A DNA stretch of 64,000 nucleotides from Aeromonas rivipollensis (GTDB lineage Bacteria > Pseudomonadota > Gammaproteobacteria > Enterobacterales > Aeromonadaceae): positions 1 through 64,000 of the forward strand of contig NZ_JAAILA010000012.1 in NCBI RefSeq assembly GCF_010974825.1, in the 5' to 3' direction. The translations under genes and the position numbers were made by a program. The stretch's first letter is position 1; each line of letters starts with the position of its first letter. Shown one piece after another: positions 46,355 to 56,071 of the stretch. The notes beneath the pieces were generated by a model. That model had not been told where the DNA came from, searched no databases, and saw only the letters and a program-made list of their open reading frames with translations.

Positions 46355-47314
46355 TCAGAGGCGAACCAGCGCCGAGCCCCAGGCAAAACCGCCGCCAAAG
46401 GCTTCCAGCAATACTAGCTGGCCCGGTTTGATACGGCCGTCACGTACCCCTTCATCGAAGGCGATGGGCACGGAGGCGGCGGAGGTGTTGCCGTGACGAT
46501 CCAGGGTCAGGATCACCTTGTCGAGCCCCATGCCAAGTTTCTTGGCGGTGGCGTTGATGATACGGAAGTTGGCTTGATGCGGGACCAGCCAGTCCAGCTC
46601 GCTCGGATCTATGTTGGCGGCAGCCAGGGTCTCGGTCACTATCTCGCTCAGGCGCGTCACCGCAACCTTGAAGACATCGTTGCCCTTCATATACATGTAG
46701 GCTTCGAGCTCGGCACCCGGCATGCCACGACGAGGCTGCGGCAACTTGAGCAGTTCGCCATAACGGCCGTCGGCATGGAGGTGGGTGGAGAGGATACCCG
46801 GCGTCTCGCTTGCTCCGATCACCACGGCACCGGCCCCATCCCCGAACAGTATGATGGTGCCCCTGTCTTCCGGATCACACATGCGGGAGAGCACGTCGGC
46901 ACCGACTACCAGGACATGGCGAGCGGCGCCGGACTTGACGAACTGATCGGCAATTGAGAGCGCATAGGTGAAACCGGCGCAGGCAGCCGCCACGTCAAAG
47001 GCCGGGATCCCCGGTACCTCGAGCAGCCCCTGCAGTTCGCAGGCAGCGGCAGGGAAGGCGTTCTCGGCGCTGGTGGTCGCCAGCACTATCATGTCCAGAT
47101 CGGCAGCGGTCAGGCCCGCGGCATCCAGCGCCCGCAAGGCCGCCTGATGAGACAGGGTCGCGACGCTCTCGTCGCTCCCGGCAATGCGGCGTTCACGGAT
47201 CCCGGTACGTTCCACGATCCACTCGTCACTGGTTTCAACCATCTGCTCAAGATCGGCGTTGGTACGAACCGAACTCGGCAGATAACTGCCAGTACCCAGA
47301 ATTTTGCTATGCAT
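46355..47314 (-). CDS. fabH: 3-oxoacyl-[ACP] synthase III
   Basis: 319-residue initiating condensing enzyme, joining acetyl-CoA and malonyl-ACP. Cys in [11 protein letters not shown], His in VPHQANFRI and Asn in [10 protein letters not shown] form the triad. Starts 6 bases after plsX, tightly coupled. Confidence 0.98.
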   Translation of the reverse strand: MHSKILGTGSYLPSSVRTNADLEQMVETSDEWIVERTGIRERRIAGSDESVATLSHQAALRALDAAGLTAADLDMIVLATTSAENAFPAAACELQGLLEVPGIPAFDVAAACAGFTYALSIADQFVKSGAARHVLVVGADVLSRMCDPEDRGTIILFGDGAGAVVIGASETPGILSTHLHADGRYGELLKLPQPRRGMPGAELEAYMYMKGNDVFKVAVTRLSEIVTETLAAANIDPSELDWLVPHQANFRIINATAKKLGMGLDKVILTLDRHGNTSAASVPIAFDEGVRDGRIKPGQLVLLEAFGGGFAWGSALVRL

Positions 47315-47320
47315 AGAGTT

Positions 47321-48340
47321 TTATAAATCCCTGTCGGAAAAGACAGATTCAAGGCGATCTGCAATTTGCAATGGAAGTTGGTGTTTGGCTTCTTGTGCGG
47401 CCAGCAGAATCGCATGACACAGAGCGCGGCGCTCGGCCCGCCCATGGCTTTTTACCACAATGCCGCGCAATCCTAACAGACTCGCGCCATTATACTGGTC
47501 GGGGTTCAAGTAAGAAAAACGCCGTTTGAACATAAATCCGGCGAGTCGACCAAGAAAACTGCGTTTTTTGCGAGGATATCCGGCCAGTTCGGCCATCATC
47601 CGCACCACGCCCTCGGCGGTCTTGAGCGCCACATTGCCGACGAAACCGTCACAGACGATGACGTCGCTGTCACCGCTGAAGATCCTGTCCCCCTCGATGA
47701 AACCGACAAAATTGAGCGCGGCGCACTGGCGCAACAACTCGGCGCTGTGGCGTACCAGGTCGTTGCCCTTGATCTCCTCCTCCCCCACGTTGAGCAGCGC
47801 CACCCGGGGGGACGCTATCCCCTCGACCTGCTCGGCCACCACTGAGCCCATCACCGCAAATTGCAGCAAGGTGTCCGCATCGCAGCTCACGTTCGCCCCC
47901 AGATCCAGCATCACGGTACGCTTGCCGCTCAGTGTCGGCAGCGCCTTGATGAGGGCGGGTCTGTCGACCCCCGGCAGGGATTTGAGCACGCATTTGGCCA
48001 TGGCCATCAGGGCACCGGTATTGCCGGCACTGACGCAGGCATCGGCCTCACCGGCTTTCACCAGATTGAGCACAACCCGCATGGAGGAATCTTTCAGGGT
48101 ACGCAGCGCCACGATCGGCTTTTCGCCCATGCCCACGACCTGGGATGCATGTACGAGACGAACGCGGGGATGAGTCAGCAAGCCATGTTGCTGCAACAGA
48201 GGGGCGATCAGGTGTTGGTCACCGACCAGAACAAGATTTAGTTGAGGCAGAAGAGACAGTGCCTGCACGGCGGCAGGCACTGTTTCAGAGGGGCCAAAAT
48301 CTCCCCCCATTATGTCTAGCGCGACAGTTTGCGTAGACAA
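47321..48340 (-). CDS. plsX: Phosphate acyltransferase PlsX
   Basis: 339-residue peripheral membrane enzyme making acyl-phosphate from acyl-ACP for phospholipid synthesis. [46 protein letters not shown] and [16 protein letters not shown] are diagnostic. Start chosen as the TTG at 48340, six bases after AAGGA. A TTG two codons earlier touches that site and is unlikely. Confidence 0.95.
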   Translation of the reverse strand: MSTQTVALDIMGGDFGPSETVPAAVQALSLLPQLNLVLVGDQHLIAPLLQQHGLLTHPRVRLVHASQVVGMGEKPIVALRTLKDSSMRVVLNLVKAGEADACVSAGNTGALMAMAKCVLKSLPGVDRPALIKALPTLSGKRTVMLDLGANVSCDADTLLQFAVMGSVVAEQVEGIASPRVALLNVGEEEIKGNDLVRHSAELLRQCAALNFVGFIEGDRIFSGDSDVIVCDGFVGNVALKTAEGVVRMMAELAGYPRKKRSFLGRLAGFMFKRRFSYLNPDQYNGASLLGLRGIVVKSHGRAERRALCHAILLAAQEAKHQLPLQIADRLESVFSDRDL

Positions 48341-48349
48341 AGGCAATCC

Positions 48350-48517
48350 TTAAGCGATTACCTTTTTACCGCGGTAGAAACCATCGGCAGTCACGTGGTG
48401 ACGACGATGAATTTCGCCACTGGTCTGATCAACAGTCAGGGCTGCAGTGGTCAGCGCATCGTGGGAACGACGCATGCCACGCTTGGCGCGGGTTTTACGG
48501 TTCTGTTGTACGGCCAT
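48350..48517 (-). CDS. rpmF: 50S ribosomal protein L32
   Basis: 55-residue protein beginning [20 protein letters not shown], with a C-terminal [15 protein letters not shown]. It matches E. coli L32 (57) and lacks zinc-binding cysteines, as usual in this class. Its stop codon overlaps the plsX ribosome site. Co-transcribed with yceD and plsX, linking ribosome and lipid synthesis. Confidence 0.98.
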   Translation of the reverse strand: MAVQQNRKTRAKRGMRRSHDALTTAALTVDQTSGEIHRRHHVTADGFYRGKKVIA

Positions 48518-48537
48518 GGTAGGCTAACTCCTAAAAT

Positions 48538-49059
48538 TCACTTACGTTTGAGCTCTTCAAGAACTGCAAAGGGATTCGGCCGCTCATCAGCAGGCTCGAT
48601 GTCACCCCAAGTCATTTCCATGTTTCCTCTGGGGCAGACATCCATGGGATGCATGGCCACCTGAGGCAACGAGAGGATGAGTTCATCCTCCAGGATTTGA
48701 TGAAGATCTATCTCGCCGTTTTCGTCCAACTCAATGGGCTCATAAGCTTCCGGCAGCTCTTCCTCGTTTGTTCTCTCGAACAGCGGAGTGTAAATAAAAC
48801 TAGCTTCACAAAGGTGCTCGAAAGCCTCTCCACAACGCTGGCAAACCAGGTCAACCTTGGCATGGGCAGTGCCTTTCATAACGGTCAACTTCTGGACATC
48901 TTTGCCAAACTGCAGAGTGACGTCCACATCACTTCGCAAGCCTTCGGTTGATGCTTCCAGTCTGGGCATCTGCGACTTTTCCACTATCCCGACATAATCG
49001 AGTAGCTTCAAGGCATTACGGACTGGATCAACCTTAACGGGCAACTTCACCTTTTGCAT
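48538..49059 (-). CDS. yceD: DUF177 protein YceD
   Basis: 173-residue conserved protein first in the rpmF-fab operon. Contains DVTLQFGKDVQKLTVMKGTA, CQRCGEAFEHLCEA (two of the cysteines as CxxC) and the acidic ELDENGEIDLHQILEDELILSLP region followed by MHPMDVCP. In plants and bacteria DUF177 members are linked to 23S rRNA accumulation. Function in this family is otherwise unproved. Confidence 0.93.
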   Translation of the reverse strand: MQKVKLPVKVDPVRNALKLLDYVGIVEKSQMPRLEASTEGLRSDVDVTLQFGKDVQKLTVMKGTAHAKVDLVCQRCGEAFEHLCEASFIYTPLFERTNEEELPEAYEPIELDENGEIDLHQILEDELILSLPQVAMHPMDVCPRGNMEMTWGDIEPADERPNPFAVLEELKRK

Positions 49060-49070
49060 AGGGCGCGAAT

Positions 49071-49097
49071 ATTATAGGTCCAACAAGGGATAGTCAA
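49071..49097 (-). promoter_or_regulatory. Promoter of the yceD-rpmF-fab operon
   Basis: On the minus strand TTGACT (49092-49097) and a perfect TATAAT (49071-49076) are 15 bases apart, 12 bases before the yceD ATG. The spacer is short and the leader minimal. Confidence 0.6.
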
Positions 49098-49196
49098 AGG
49101 AAAAAGTCCTTACCGCCGATGATTTTACCTGCACAAGCCCCTGCATGCAGTAACTTGTGTTCATCGGTGGCCGATTATGCCATAAACCGCGGGATC

Positions 49197-49216
49197 CCGC
49201 ACAGGATCCTGTGCGG
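49197..49216. repeat. Perfect 20-bp palindrome between yceD and the START-domain gene
   Basis: CCGCACAGGA and its complement, no loop, upstream of yceD. Possible operator or hairpin; no regulator recognised. Confidence 0.6.
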
Positions 49217-49346
49217 ACATCCCCCTTGGCCAGGATCTCGGGGTCAGTGAGCCCTTTATGCCGTTGCACGCCCCTTCCCCATCAAGCGTCCCGCTCACCA
49301 GGCACCCGGCTTGGCTGTCCGTTCCCGAGAGCCACCATTATCGGAT

Positions 49347-50000
49347 TCAGGGCGCGGCAGGACAGCCCCCACCACCGAGCAACAGCTGTCGAGGCGCGGC
49401 TCCGGGTTGGGCCTCCATCAGCCGGCGTATGGCCTGAAAGCTGCCCAGCGCCGCCTTGATGGTCATCGGATTGACCAGCCAGCCCGGCAAATGGCTGCCC
49501 GGGTTGGTATAGCTTTCGAGCCTGATCAGGGTGCTGCCATCGGGTTGTGGCAACGCCTCCCAGCGACCGGCACTCTCCCGGATCCGGTACAGACCCGGGC
49601 GGGGTGCCAGGGCGTCCGGCTCGGCCCATACCTCCAGCACCAGCGCGCAGTCGGCCCGCCTGATCAGATGCGAACGTGTGATGAGCTCCCTGTCCTGCAC
49701 CGGCCAAGGGGACGCCAATCGGGTGTAAACCAGATCGTCATCCGGGCCGGATTTTGCCAGCAGCCGCACCTCGTGACTGGATGGCAACCACTCCCGATGG
49801 CGCGCCGTGTCTCGCAGCACGGTAAGCAACGCCATGGGATCCGCCTTGACCCGCATCTCCAGGCGCAAGGCCAGGAAGGGGGATGGTGGGCGTGCCTGGG
49901 TCCAGAGCTGCACGCCACCCTCCCCCTTCTCTGGCTGCCACTCCTGCCCCCAGCTCGAAAGGGAGAGCAGCATCAGGACCAGCACTCCGTATCTTGTCAT
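49347..50000 (-). CDS. Secreted START-domain protein
   Basis: 217 residues. Signal peptide (YGVLVLMLLSLSSWGQ) then a START-like lipid-binding fold with LRLEMRVKADPMALLTVLRD, HREWLPSSHEVRLL, DLVYTRLASPWPVQDRELITRS and LIRLESYTNPGSHLPGWLVN. The PWP-x-x-DRE motif is typical of bacterial START proteins. Ligand unknown. GGAG lies six bases before the ATG. It lies between yceD and yceF, adjacent divergent genes in E. coli. Confidence 0.88.
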   Translation of the reverse strand: MTRYGVLVLMLLSLSSWGQEWQPEKGEGGVQLWTQARPPSPFLALRLEMRVKADPMALLTVLRDTARHREWLPSSHEVRLLAKSGPDDDLVYTRLASPWPVQDRELITRSHLIRRADCALVLEVWAEPDALAPRPGLYRIRESAGRWEALPQPDGSTLIRLESYTNPGSHLPGWLVNPMTIKAALGSFQAIRRLMEAQPGAAPRQLLLGGGGCPAAP

Positions 50001-50164
50001 GTCGCACTCCTGCCTCATCACGCGGTATCTATCGCCGTCCTCGGGCCGCCAGCCTGCATGTTGCTGTAAACCAAAGCCGGCGTGCTGGTGTTCAGGTAGT
50101 TTGCGTGGGCCTTCTGCCACAGTTAGAATCAACCAATTGATTTATAAATGGATATCATCAACAT

Positions 50165-50746
50165 ATGCACACGCCCCTGATCCTCGCCTCCACTTCCCGT
50201 TATCGCAAGGCGCTGCTGGAAAAACTCGGCCTGCCGTTCCAATGTGCCTCTCCCGAGGTTGATGAAGCCCCGCTGTCCGGGGAGTCGGCCGAGGCACTGG
50301 TCAGCCGCCTGGCCCATGCCAAGGCGAGCGCCATCGCCCGCCAACATGATCAGGGGTTGATCATAGGCTCGGATCAGGTGTGTGTCTGTGACGGCCGCAT
50401 CCTCGGCAAGCCGGGCACTGTGGATAACGCGGTGGCGCAGCTGATGATGGCCCAGGGCAAGAGCGTCACCTTTTATACCGGTCTGTGCGTACTCAATGCC
50501 GCAAACGGCCGGGCCGAGCAGCTCGTGGAGCCCTTCACCGTGCATTTTCGCTCCCTGGATGAGGCAGCCCTGCGCCGTTATGTGACGGCTGAACTGCCCC
50601 TCGATTGCGCTGGCAGCTTCAAATGTGAGGGCATGGGGATCATGTTGTTCAAGGGGCTGGAAGGGCGGGATCCCAACGCCCTGATCGGCCTGCCCCTCAT
50701 CGGCCTGATCGAGCTGCTGGCGCACCACGGCCTCAATCTGCCTTGA
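50165..50746 (+). CDS. yceF: Maf-family nucleotide pyrophosphatase YceF
   Basis: 193-residue house-cleaning enzyme of the YceF subclass, active on 7-methyl-GTP in E. coli. Motifs [59 protein letters not shown] and [15 protein letters not shown] match E. coli YceF closely and distinguish it from YhdE. A long inverted repeat follows. Confidence 0.95.
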   Translation: MHTPLILASTSRYRKALLEKLGLPFQCASPEVDEAPLSGESAEALVSRLAHAKASAIARQHDQGLIIGSDQVCVCDGRILGKPGTVDNAVAQLMMAQGKSVTFYTGLCVLNAANGRAEQLVEPFTVHFRSLDEAALRRYVTAELPLDCAGSFKCEGMGIMLFKGLEGRDPNALIGLPLIGLIELLAHHGLNLP

Positions 50747-50763
50747 GCCTGAACAGGAAACAG

Positions 50764-50799
50764 AGACAACAATGGGAGCCTTGGCTCCCATTGTTGTCT
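50764..50799. repeat. Long inverted repeat after yceF
   Basis: 17-bp perfect arms (AGACAACAATGGGAGCC and its complement) with a 2-base centre. No T-run on either strand, so it is an inefficient terminator at best; it lies between converging yceF and rluC. Confidence 0.8.
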
Positions 50800-50813
50800 T
50801 GGTGTTCATCAAC

Positions 50814-50888
50814 TCAGGCGACGATCCGCCCCACCGAATCCATCAGGGTACAGTCCCAATCGAAAATGGCGAGTCGGATGCGCTGCAT
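50814..50888 (-). pseudogene. Remnant of a HAD-family phosphatase gene (24 codons)
   Basis: The ATG overlaps the rluC stop (TGATG). The encoded MQRIRLAIFDWDCTLMDSV is the start of a HAD phosphatase, with the nucleophile loop DxD-x-T where the usual glycine is cysteine (DWDCTL). A stop follows after GRIVA. No continuation is visible before the inverted repeat. HAD genes follow rluC in several relatives (from memory), so this is probably a decayed or deleted gene rather than a peptide. Confidence 0.7.
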
Positions 50889-51832
50889 CAGCGTGCCAGC
50901 TTGTTCAGGAAGGCATCGAGCTCGGGGGCGAGCGGCGCTTCCACCTGCATCTCGCGATCATCCGCCGGATGGGTGAAGCTCAGCTTCCAGGCGTGCAAGA
51001 AGAGGCGCTTGAGCCCCAGGGTCCGCATCTTCTCATCAAAGGCCGCCTCACCGTATTTGTCATCACAGGCGATGGGGTGACCGGCGTGCTGGGTATGAAC
51101 CCGGATCTGGTGGGTGCGACCTGTGATCGGGCTGCACTCTACCAGGGTGGCTTCGGCAAATTGACGGGCAATCCGGAAACGGGTCTCGGAAGGCTTGCCA
51201 TCACTGCTGACCCGCACCACACGCTCGCCGGATTGCAGATCGTTCTTGCGCAGCGGCGCATTGACCACCTTGACGTGGGACTGCCACTGACCGCGCACCA
51301 ACGCCAGGTATTGCTTGCGCATTGTCTTGACCCGCAGCTGCTCGTGCAGGCTGCGCAGGGCACTGCGCTTCTTGGCGACCAGCAGCACGCCGGAAGTGTC
51401 GCGGTCGAGTCGGTGCACCAGCTCCAGGAAACGGGCTTCCGGGCGCAGGGCGCGCAGCCCCTCGATGACGCCAAAGCTCAAGCCGCTGCCGCCGTGCACC
51501 GCCATGCCGGACGGCTTGTTCAGCACTATCATGGCCTCGTCTTCAAACAGGATCTGGCTCTCCAGACGCTGGATGCTGCCGAGGTTGGCAGAGGGCAATT
51601 CGTTCTTCTCGGCCACGCGTACGGGGGGCACCCGCACCTCGTCGCCTGCGCAGAGTTTGTATTCCGGTTTGATGCGTTTCTTGTTGACGCGCACCTCTCC
51701 TTTGCGAAGGATGCGATAGATCAGGCTCTTGGGGACGCCCTTTAACTGAGTCTTGAGAAAATTGTCGATGCGCTGCCCTTCATGCTCAGCTTCGATGGTG
51801 AGCAGCTGCACTTGTTGATGTATCTGTGTCAT
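50888..51832 (-). CDS. rluC: 23S rRNA pseudouridine synthase RluC
   Basis: 314-residue RluA-family enzyme making pseudouridine at 955, 2504 and 2580 of 23S rRNA. An S4 domain (RIDNFLKTQLKGVPKSLIYR) is followed by the catalytic aspartate in HRLDRDTSGVLLVAK and the RTHQIRVH motif. Start MTQIHQ matches homologues. Divergent from rne as in E. coli. Confidence 0.97.
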   Translation of the reverse strand: MTQIHQQVQLLTIEAEHEGQRIDNFLKTQLKGVPKSLIYRILRKGEVRVNKKRIKPEYKLCAGDEVRVPPVRVAEKNELPSANLGSIQRLESQILFEDEAMIVLNKPSGMAVHGGSGLSFGVIEGLRALRPEARFLELVHRLDRDTSGVLLVAKKRSALRSLHEQLRVKTMRKQYLALVRGQWQSHVKVVNAPLRKNDLQSGERVVRVSSDGKPSETRFRIARQFAEATLVECSPITGRTHQIRVHTQHAGHPIACDDKYGEAAFDEKMRTLGLKRLFLHAWKLSFTHPADDREMQVEAPLAPELDAFLNKLAR

Positions 51833-51874
51833 GGCGCGGATTTTAACACCGCCGGCAGCCCTTGGCTGCATGCT

Positions 51875-51902
51875 TTGTTAAAAAATGGCGTCTTGCTATA
51901 AA
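51875..51902 (+). promoter_or_regulatory. rne promoter
   Basis: TTGTTA (51875-51880), 16-base spacer, TATAAA (51897-51902). It would give a leader of about 335 nucleotides, close to the long autoregulatory leader of E. coli rne. Confidence 0.65.
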
Positions 51903-52245
51903 AGTGGTTTAAATGGGATAATAAACAAGGTTTTGTCATTGTGTTCAAGCCTTGTACTAAGTGGCCAAAAAGTATGCCACCCAATCCCGAAACACCGTGT
52001 ATACAAGAACATGACGGTTCCCGGGTGCGAGGTACAACGCATGGAGAACGCAAACAGAACCGATTTAATTGTCTCCACACCGGTATCCTTAATTCATGCC
52101 TTCTCGAGAAGGCTGAACCAGAGTGCCCTTAGTTTGCGCCTCATGCATGTCCCAACCGGGAGGTTGCCCAAGCATGCTGAAGACCCGAGGCCGGCACCGG
52201 CAGGATCCTGTGGAGGAATCAAAATGACAAAATAATGAGAACTCA
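51903..52245 (+). other. Long 5' leader of rne
   Basis: About 335 nucleotides without a gene. AT-rich at first, then GC-rich with potential stems (GAGGCCGGCACCGGCAGG around 52188-52203). In E. coli the rne leader is a sensor through which RNase E represses its own mRNA. The same role is inferred here from length and position. Confidence 0.5.
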
Positions 52246-55200
52246 ATGAAAAGAATGCTAATCAACGCGACTCAGGAAGAGGAGTTGCGCGTAGCGCTGG
52301 TTGACGGACAACAGCTCTACGATTTGGATATTGAAAGTCCGGGACACGAGCAGAAGAAAGCGAACATTTACAAGGGTAAAATCACCCGCGTAGAACCCAG
52401 TCTTGAAGCTGCTTTTGTTGACTATGGCGCCGAGCGCCACGGTTTCCTGCCGTTAAAGGAAATCGCCCGCAATTACTTCCCCTCCGGTTACTCCTATCAG
52501 GGTCGTCCCAACATCAAAGAAGTGGTCCGCGAAGGCCAGGAAGTGATCGTCCAGATTGACAAGGAAGAGCGTGGCACCAAGGGTGCGGCCCTCACCACCT
52601 TCATCAGTCTGGCCGGCAGCTACCTGGTGCTGATGCCGAACAACCCCCGTGCTGGCGGTATTTCCCGTCGTATCGAGGGTGACGAGCGGACCGAGTTGAA
52701 AGAAGCCCTGAGCGGACTGACAGTGCCAGACGGCATGGGCCTCATCGTGCGTACCGCCGGTGTGGGCAAATCCCCGGAAGAGCTGGAATGGGATCTGAAC
52801 GTCCTGCTCAACCACTGGGACTCCATCCACAAGGCATCACAGAATCGCTCCGCGCCAGTGCTCATCCACCAGGAGAGTAACGTCATAGTGCGCGCGATTC
52901 GTGACTATCTGCGTCGCGATGTAGGCGAGATCCTGATCGACAATCCGGTCATCTTCGAGCGTGCCAAGTCGCACATCGAGCTGGTTCGTCCCGATTTCCT
53001 CAATCGTGTGAAGCTGTACAAGGGTGATGTCGCCCTGTTCAACCACTTCCAGATCGAGAGCCAAATCGAGTCGGCCTTCCAGCGTGAAGTGCGTCTGCCC
53101 TCCGGCGGCAGCATCGTCATCGATCCGACCGAAGCGCTGACCTCCATCGATATCAACTCCTCCCGCGCCACCAAGGGCGGCGATATCGAAGAGACGGCGC
53201 TGCAGACCAACCTGGAAGCGGCCGACGAAATTGCCCGTCAATTGCGTCTGCGCGATCTGGGTGGCCTGATTGTCATCGACTTCATCGACATGACGCCGGT
53301 TCGCCATCAGCGCGAAGTGGAAAACCGTCTGCGTGAAGCCGTCCACCAGGACAGAGCCCGCATCCAGCTGGGCCGGATCTCCCGTTTCGGTCTGCTGGAG
53401 ATGTCTCGCCAGCGTCTGCGTCCCTCCCTCAACGAGTCCAGCAGCCACATCTGCCCCCGTTGCCAGGGCCAGGGTGTCATCCGTGACAATGAATCTCTCG
53501 CCCTGTCCATCCTGCGTCTCATCGAAGAAGAGGCCATGAAGGACAACACAGAGCAGGTTCACGGCCAGGTGCCGGTCGATGTTGCCGCCTATCTGCTTAA
53601 CGAGAAGCGTGCCTCCATCGCCAGTCTGGAACAGCGCAATGATGTCCGTGTTTACATCATTCCGAACCAGCATCTGGAAACCCCGCACTACGAAGTGACC
53701 CGCATCCGTCAGAACGAGATCCCGGAAGCGGCAAGCTACGAGCTGAAAACCGAGATTGCCAAGCCGGTCTACCAGCCCAAGCAAGCTCAGGTCATCGAGC
53801 GCGAGCAGCCGCTGCTGCAAGGCTTCGTCCAGGCGCCTCAACCGGCTGCCCCTGTTGCCGCCCCGGCCCCCGTCGCAGCACCGACACCGGTCGCCGCCGA
53901 AACGGGTCTGTTTGGCAAGCTGTTCAAGGCCATCTCCGGTCTGTTCGGCGCAGACGCAGCTCCGGCTGAAGCGAAAGCTGCTGCCGAGAAACCGGCCGCA
54001 CAACGGGAAGCGCGCAAGGATGAGGGTCACCGTCATCAACGTGACGAAACCCGCAGCCGTGGCCAGCGTGGTCGTCGCGACGACAACCGCAGCAACCGCA
54101 ACCCTGCCGACGCCGGCGAGAAGCGTGAAGGCGCCGCCAACCGCGAGGGTGGCGAGAGCCGCAACCGTCGTCCGCGTAAAGAGCGCGAGCCCCGTCAGGA
54201 GCGTGAACCCCGTGGTGAAGTGCGCAGCGAACAGCGCATGGAACGTGAGCCCCGCGAAGCACGCAACGAGCCTCGTGTGGATCGCGAACCCCGCGAACCC
54301 CGTGAGCCCCGTCAGGAACGTGAACCCCGCGCCCCGCGCCCGGCTCGCGAACCCCGTGCTCCGCGCGAGCCCCGTGCCGAGGTCGTGGTTGAAGCGGTAG
54401 AAACCGTCGAGACTGCCGCCGTCAGCGCCGAGCCGCGTCAGGAAAAAGAGCAGAAAGTGGCCGAGCGCCGCGAACGTCGCCAGCTGCGCAAGAAGGTTCG
54501 GGTCGATGTCGCCGCCACCGACACCCCTGCCCTGCCGGTAGACGAGCAGGCCCATGATCTGGTCGAGACTGCGGCCGTGGTCGGTGAGCAAGAGGAGCAG
54601 ACCGACGGTCAGCGCCGCTCTCGTCGTACTCCGCGCAGTCAGCGGATCGAAGGCCAGCGTCGCAAGCGCATCAACGAAGATGCCCGTGGCCAGCGTGATG
54701 ATGAACCTCAGGCCGAAGTGCAACTGACCACAGCCGCCCAGGCGGATGCTGATCAGGTGAAGGTGGAAGAGCCCGCCGTGCCTGTCATCACCATCCCGAG
54801 TGCCGAGGCCGTTGCCGCCGCGCTGCAAGCCTCTGCCGCCCTGACCGAGCACGTGGTCGCCGAAGCCGTGGCCGAAGAGGCCCATGAGCAGGCTCAAGCG
54901 GCTGTGACCGAGGTCGCCGCCCCAGTGGTCGCCGAGTTGGTTGAAGCACCCGTTACCGTCGAAGCGGCTCCTGCCGCCGTCGAGCCGGCCCCGGTAGCAA
55001 TCGAAGCAGCTCCTGTCGCTGCCGAGCCGGTGGCCGAGGTGGTTATCGAGGAAGCTCCTGTCGTGGTCGAGGCCAGCATCGCTGACCAGGCTGTGGTAGA
55101 AGCCGCCCCCGTTGTGGTGGAGCCGGCCCCTGCCCCGCAAGCCGAGGAAGTGATTCCTGCCGCCGAGCCTGTCACCCCTGTGGTTGCACAGCCCGAGCCT

Positions 55201-55425
55201 GTCGTCACCCCGGCCACCAAGCCGGTTGCCAAAGGTGCTGGCGTACTGGCCCGTGCTCGCAAGGCTTCTGCGCCCATGGCAACGCCGGCAGCAGTGCCCG
55301 CCCCGGCCCCCCGTGAGCCGGTTGAGCAGGCCCCGCTGGAGCGTAGCGAAGTCGCGAGCTCAGGCCGCCACGGTGGCAGCACAGCTGCCGTCAATGTAGC
55401 AACCAGCCCGGCGGGTCGTCCCTGA
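52246..55425 (+). CDS. rne: Ribonuclease E
   Basis: 1059-residue endoribonuclease and degradosome scaffold. N-terminal catalytic half: S1 domain (about 35-120), 5' sensor, DNase I-like domain with Mg-binding aspartates in [13 protein letters not shown] and VIDFIDM, and zinc link CPRCQGQG. The membrane-targeting helix is around residue 560 ([17 protein letters not shown]). The C-terminal half is disordered: an arginine-rich EPR-repeat region (residues 640-715), then alanine/valine/glutamate/proline repeats, then RKASAPM near the end, which resembles the PNPase-binding tail of E. coli. Confidence 0.97.
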   Translation: MKRMLINATQEEELRVALVDGQQLYDLDIESPGHEQKKANIYKGKITRVEPSLEAAFVDYGAERHGFLPLKEIARNYFPSGYSYQGRPNIKEVVREGQEVIVQIDKEERGTKGAALTTFISLAGSYLVLMPNNPRAGGISRRIEGDERTELKEALSGLTVPDGMGLIVRTAGVGKSPEELEWDLNVLLNHWDSIHKASQNRSAPVLIHQESNVIVRAIRDYLRRDVGEILIDNPVIFERAKSHIELVRPDFLNRVKLYKGDVALFNHFQIESQIESAFQREVRLPSGGSIVIDPTEALTSIDINSSRATKGGDIEETALQTNLEAADEIARQLRLRDLGGLIVIDFIDMTPVRHQREVENRLREAVHQDRARIQLGRISRFGLLEMSRQRLRPSLNESSSHICPRCQGQGVIRDNESLALSILRLIEEEAMKDNTEQVHGQVPVDVAAYLLNEKRASIASLEQRNDVRVYIIPNQHLETPHYEVTRIRQNEIPEAASYELKTEIAKPVYQPKQAQVIEREQPLLQGFVQAPQPAAPVAAPAPVAAPTPVAAETGLFGKLFKAISGLFGADAAPAEAKAAAEKPAAQREARKDEGHRHQRDETRSRGQRGRRDDNRSNRNPADAGEKREGAANREGGESRNRRPRKEREPRQEREPRGEVRSEQRMEREPREARNEPRVDREPREPREPRQEREPRAPRPAREPRAPREPRAEVVVEAVETVETAAVSAEPRQEKEQKVAERRERRQLRKKVRVDVAATDTPALPVDEQAHDLVETAAVVGEQEEQTDGQRRSRRTPRSQRIEGQRRKRINEDARGQRDDEPQAEVQLTTAAQADADQVKVEEPAVPVITIPSAEAVAAALQASAALTEHVVAEAVAEEAHEQAQAAVTEVAAPVVAELVEAPVTVEAAPAAVEPAPVAIEAAPVAAEPVAEVVIEEAPVVVEASIADQAVVEAAPVVVEPAPAPQAEEVIPAAEPVTPVVAQPEPVVTPATKPVAKGAGVLARARKASAPMATPAAVPAPAPREPVEQAPLERSEVASSGRHGGSTAAVNVATSPAGRP

Positions 55426-55448
55426 TCCCCTAGCTTGTCTGGTCTGAT

Positions 55449-55480
55449 AAAAGAGCCACACCTTGTGTGGCTCTTTTTTT
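55449..55480 (+). terminator. Intrinsic terminator after rne
   Basis: AAAAGAGCCACAC pairs with GTGTGGCTCTTTT around CTT, with seven T. Confidence 0.9.
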
Positions 55481-56024
55481 GCCTGACAGTTGGGTCTGCC
55501 CCTCAATCCCCTGTCCGATCCCCTTCCTCTTCTTCCTCATCTGCAGGGACATAAACTGCATGCCCAAGGCAGACTAGAGAACTGGCACTCTCTGTCAGCC
55601 TCTCCTCTATCTTGCCTTGCCACAATTAGCCCCCAGGAACCATGCCTGGGAGCGTCGCCCTTGCTCACCCCCATGCAGGCCCTCTTGCTTATCGTGAAAA
55701 GCACAGCCCGTCACGGGACAAACAAGGCGTCCGTAACACGGCCAGGAATCATGGCCAGTCACACCGGTGCCGAGCGGTCACTAGCGGGGCTGGATTCAAG
55801 GAATGAAGGGCGGATAAGAGGATGAGACGATGGCTTAGTAGCCTCTGCCCCTGACAGGCGGGATGGGCTGCGGTCAGGCTTCTCTGCTGACAAGGGGGTT
55901 GAATGAGGAAGATGCAGGCTGGCGGGATCTATCAGTGAATAAACACCCTTGTTTGATGGCATATAAGGCATGTTTCTACCGGTTGCCGAGCATGACGGCT
56001 AGCAGCGGCCTGATCCCAGCCATG
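55481..56024. other. 544-base intergenic region between rne and pit
   Basis: No convincing gene. Short frames have no ribosome site and unlikely composition. Two small hairpins are visible (CCCAGG/CCTGGG near 55631-55650 and GGCCA/TGGCC near 55741-55759). No small RNA or repeat recognised. Confidence 0.5.
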
Positions 56025-56047
56025 AAAAAAGGGCCCGCAGGCCCTTT
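56025..56047 (-). terminator. Intrinsic terminator of pit
   Basis: AAAGGGCC/GGGCCCTTT hairpin with six T on the minus strand, 25 bases after the pit stop. Confidence 0.85.
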
Positions 56048-56071
56048 GTCATTGATGTTGTGTGTTAGCTG

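Noticed and set aside
55490-55825. 111-codon frame between rne and pit
   Set aside because: No ribosome site, proline/leucine-rich shadow-like composition and no recognisable motif.
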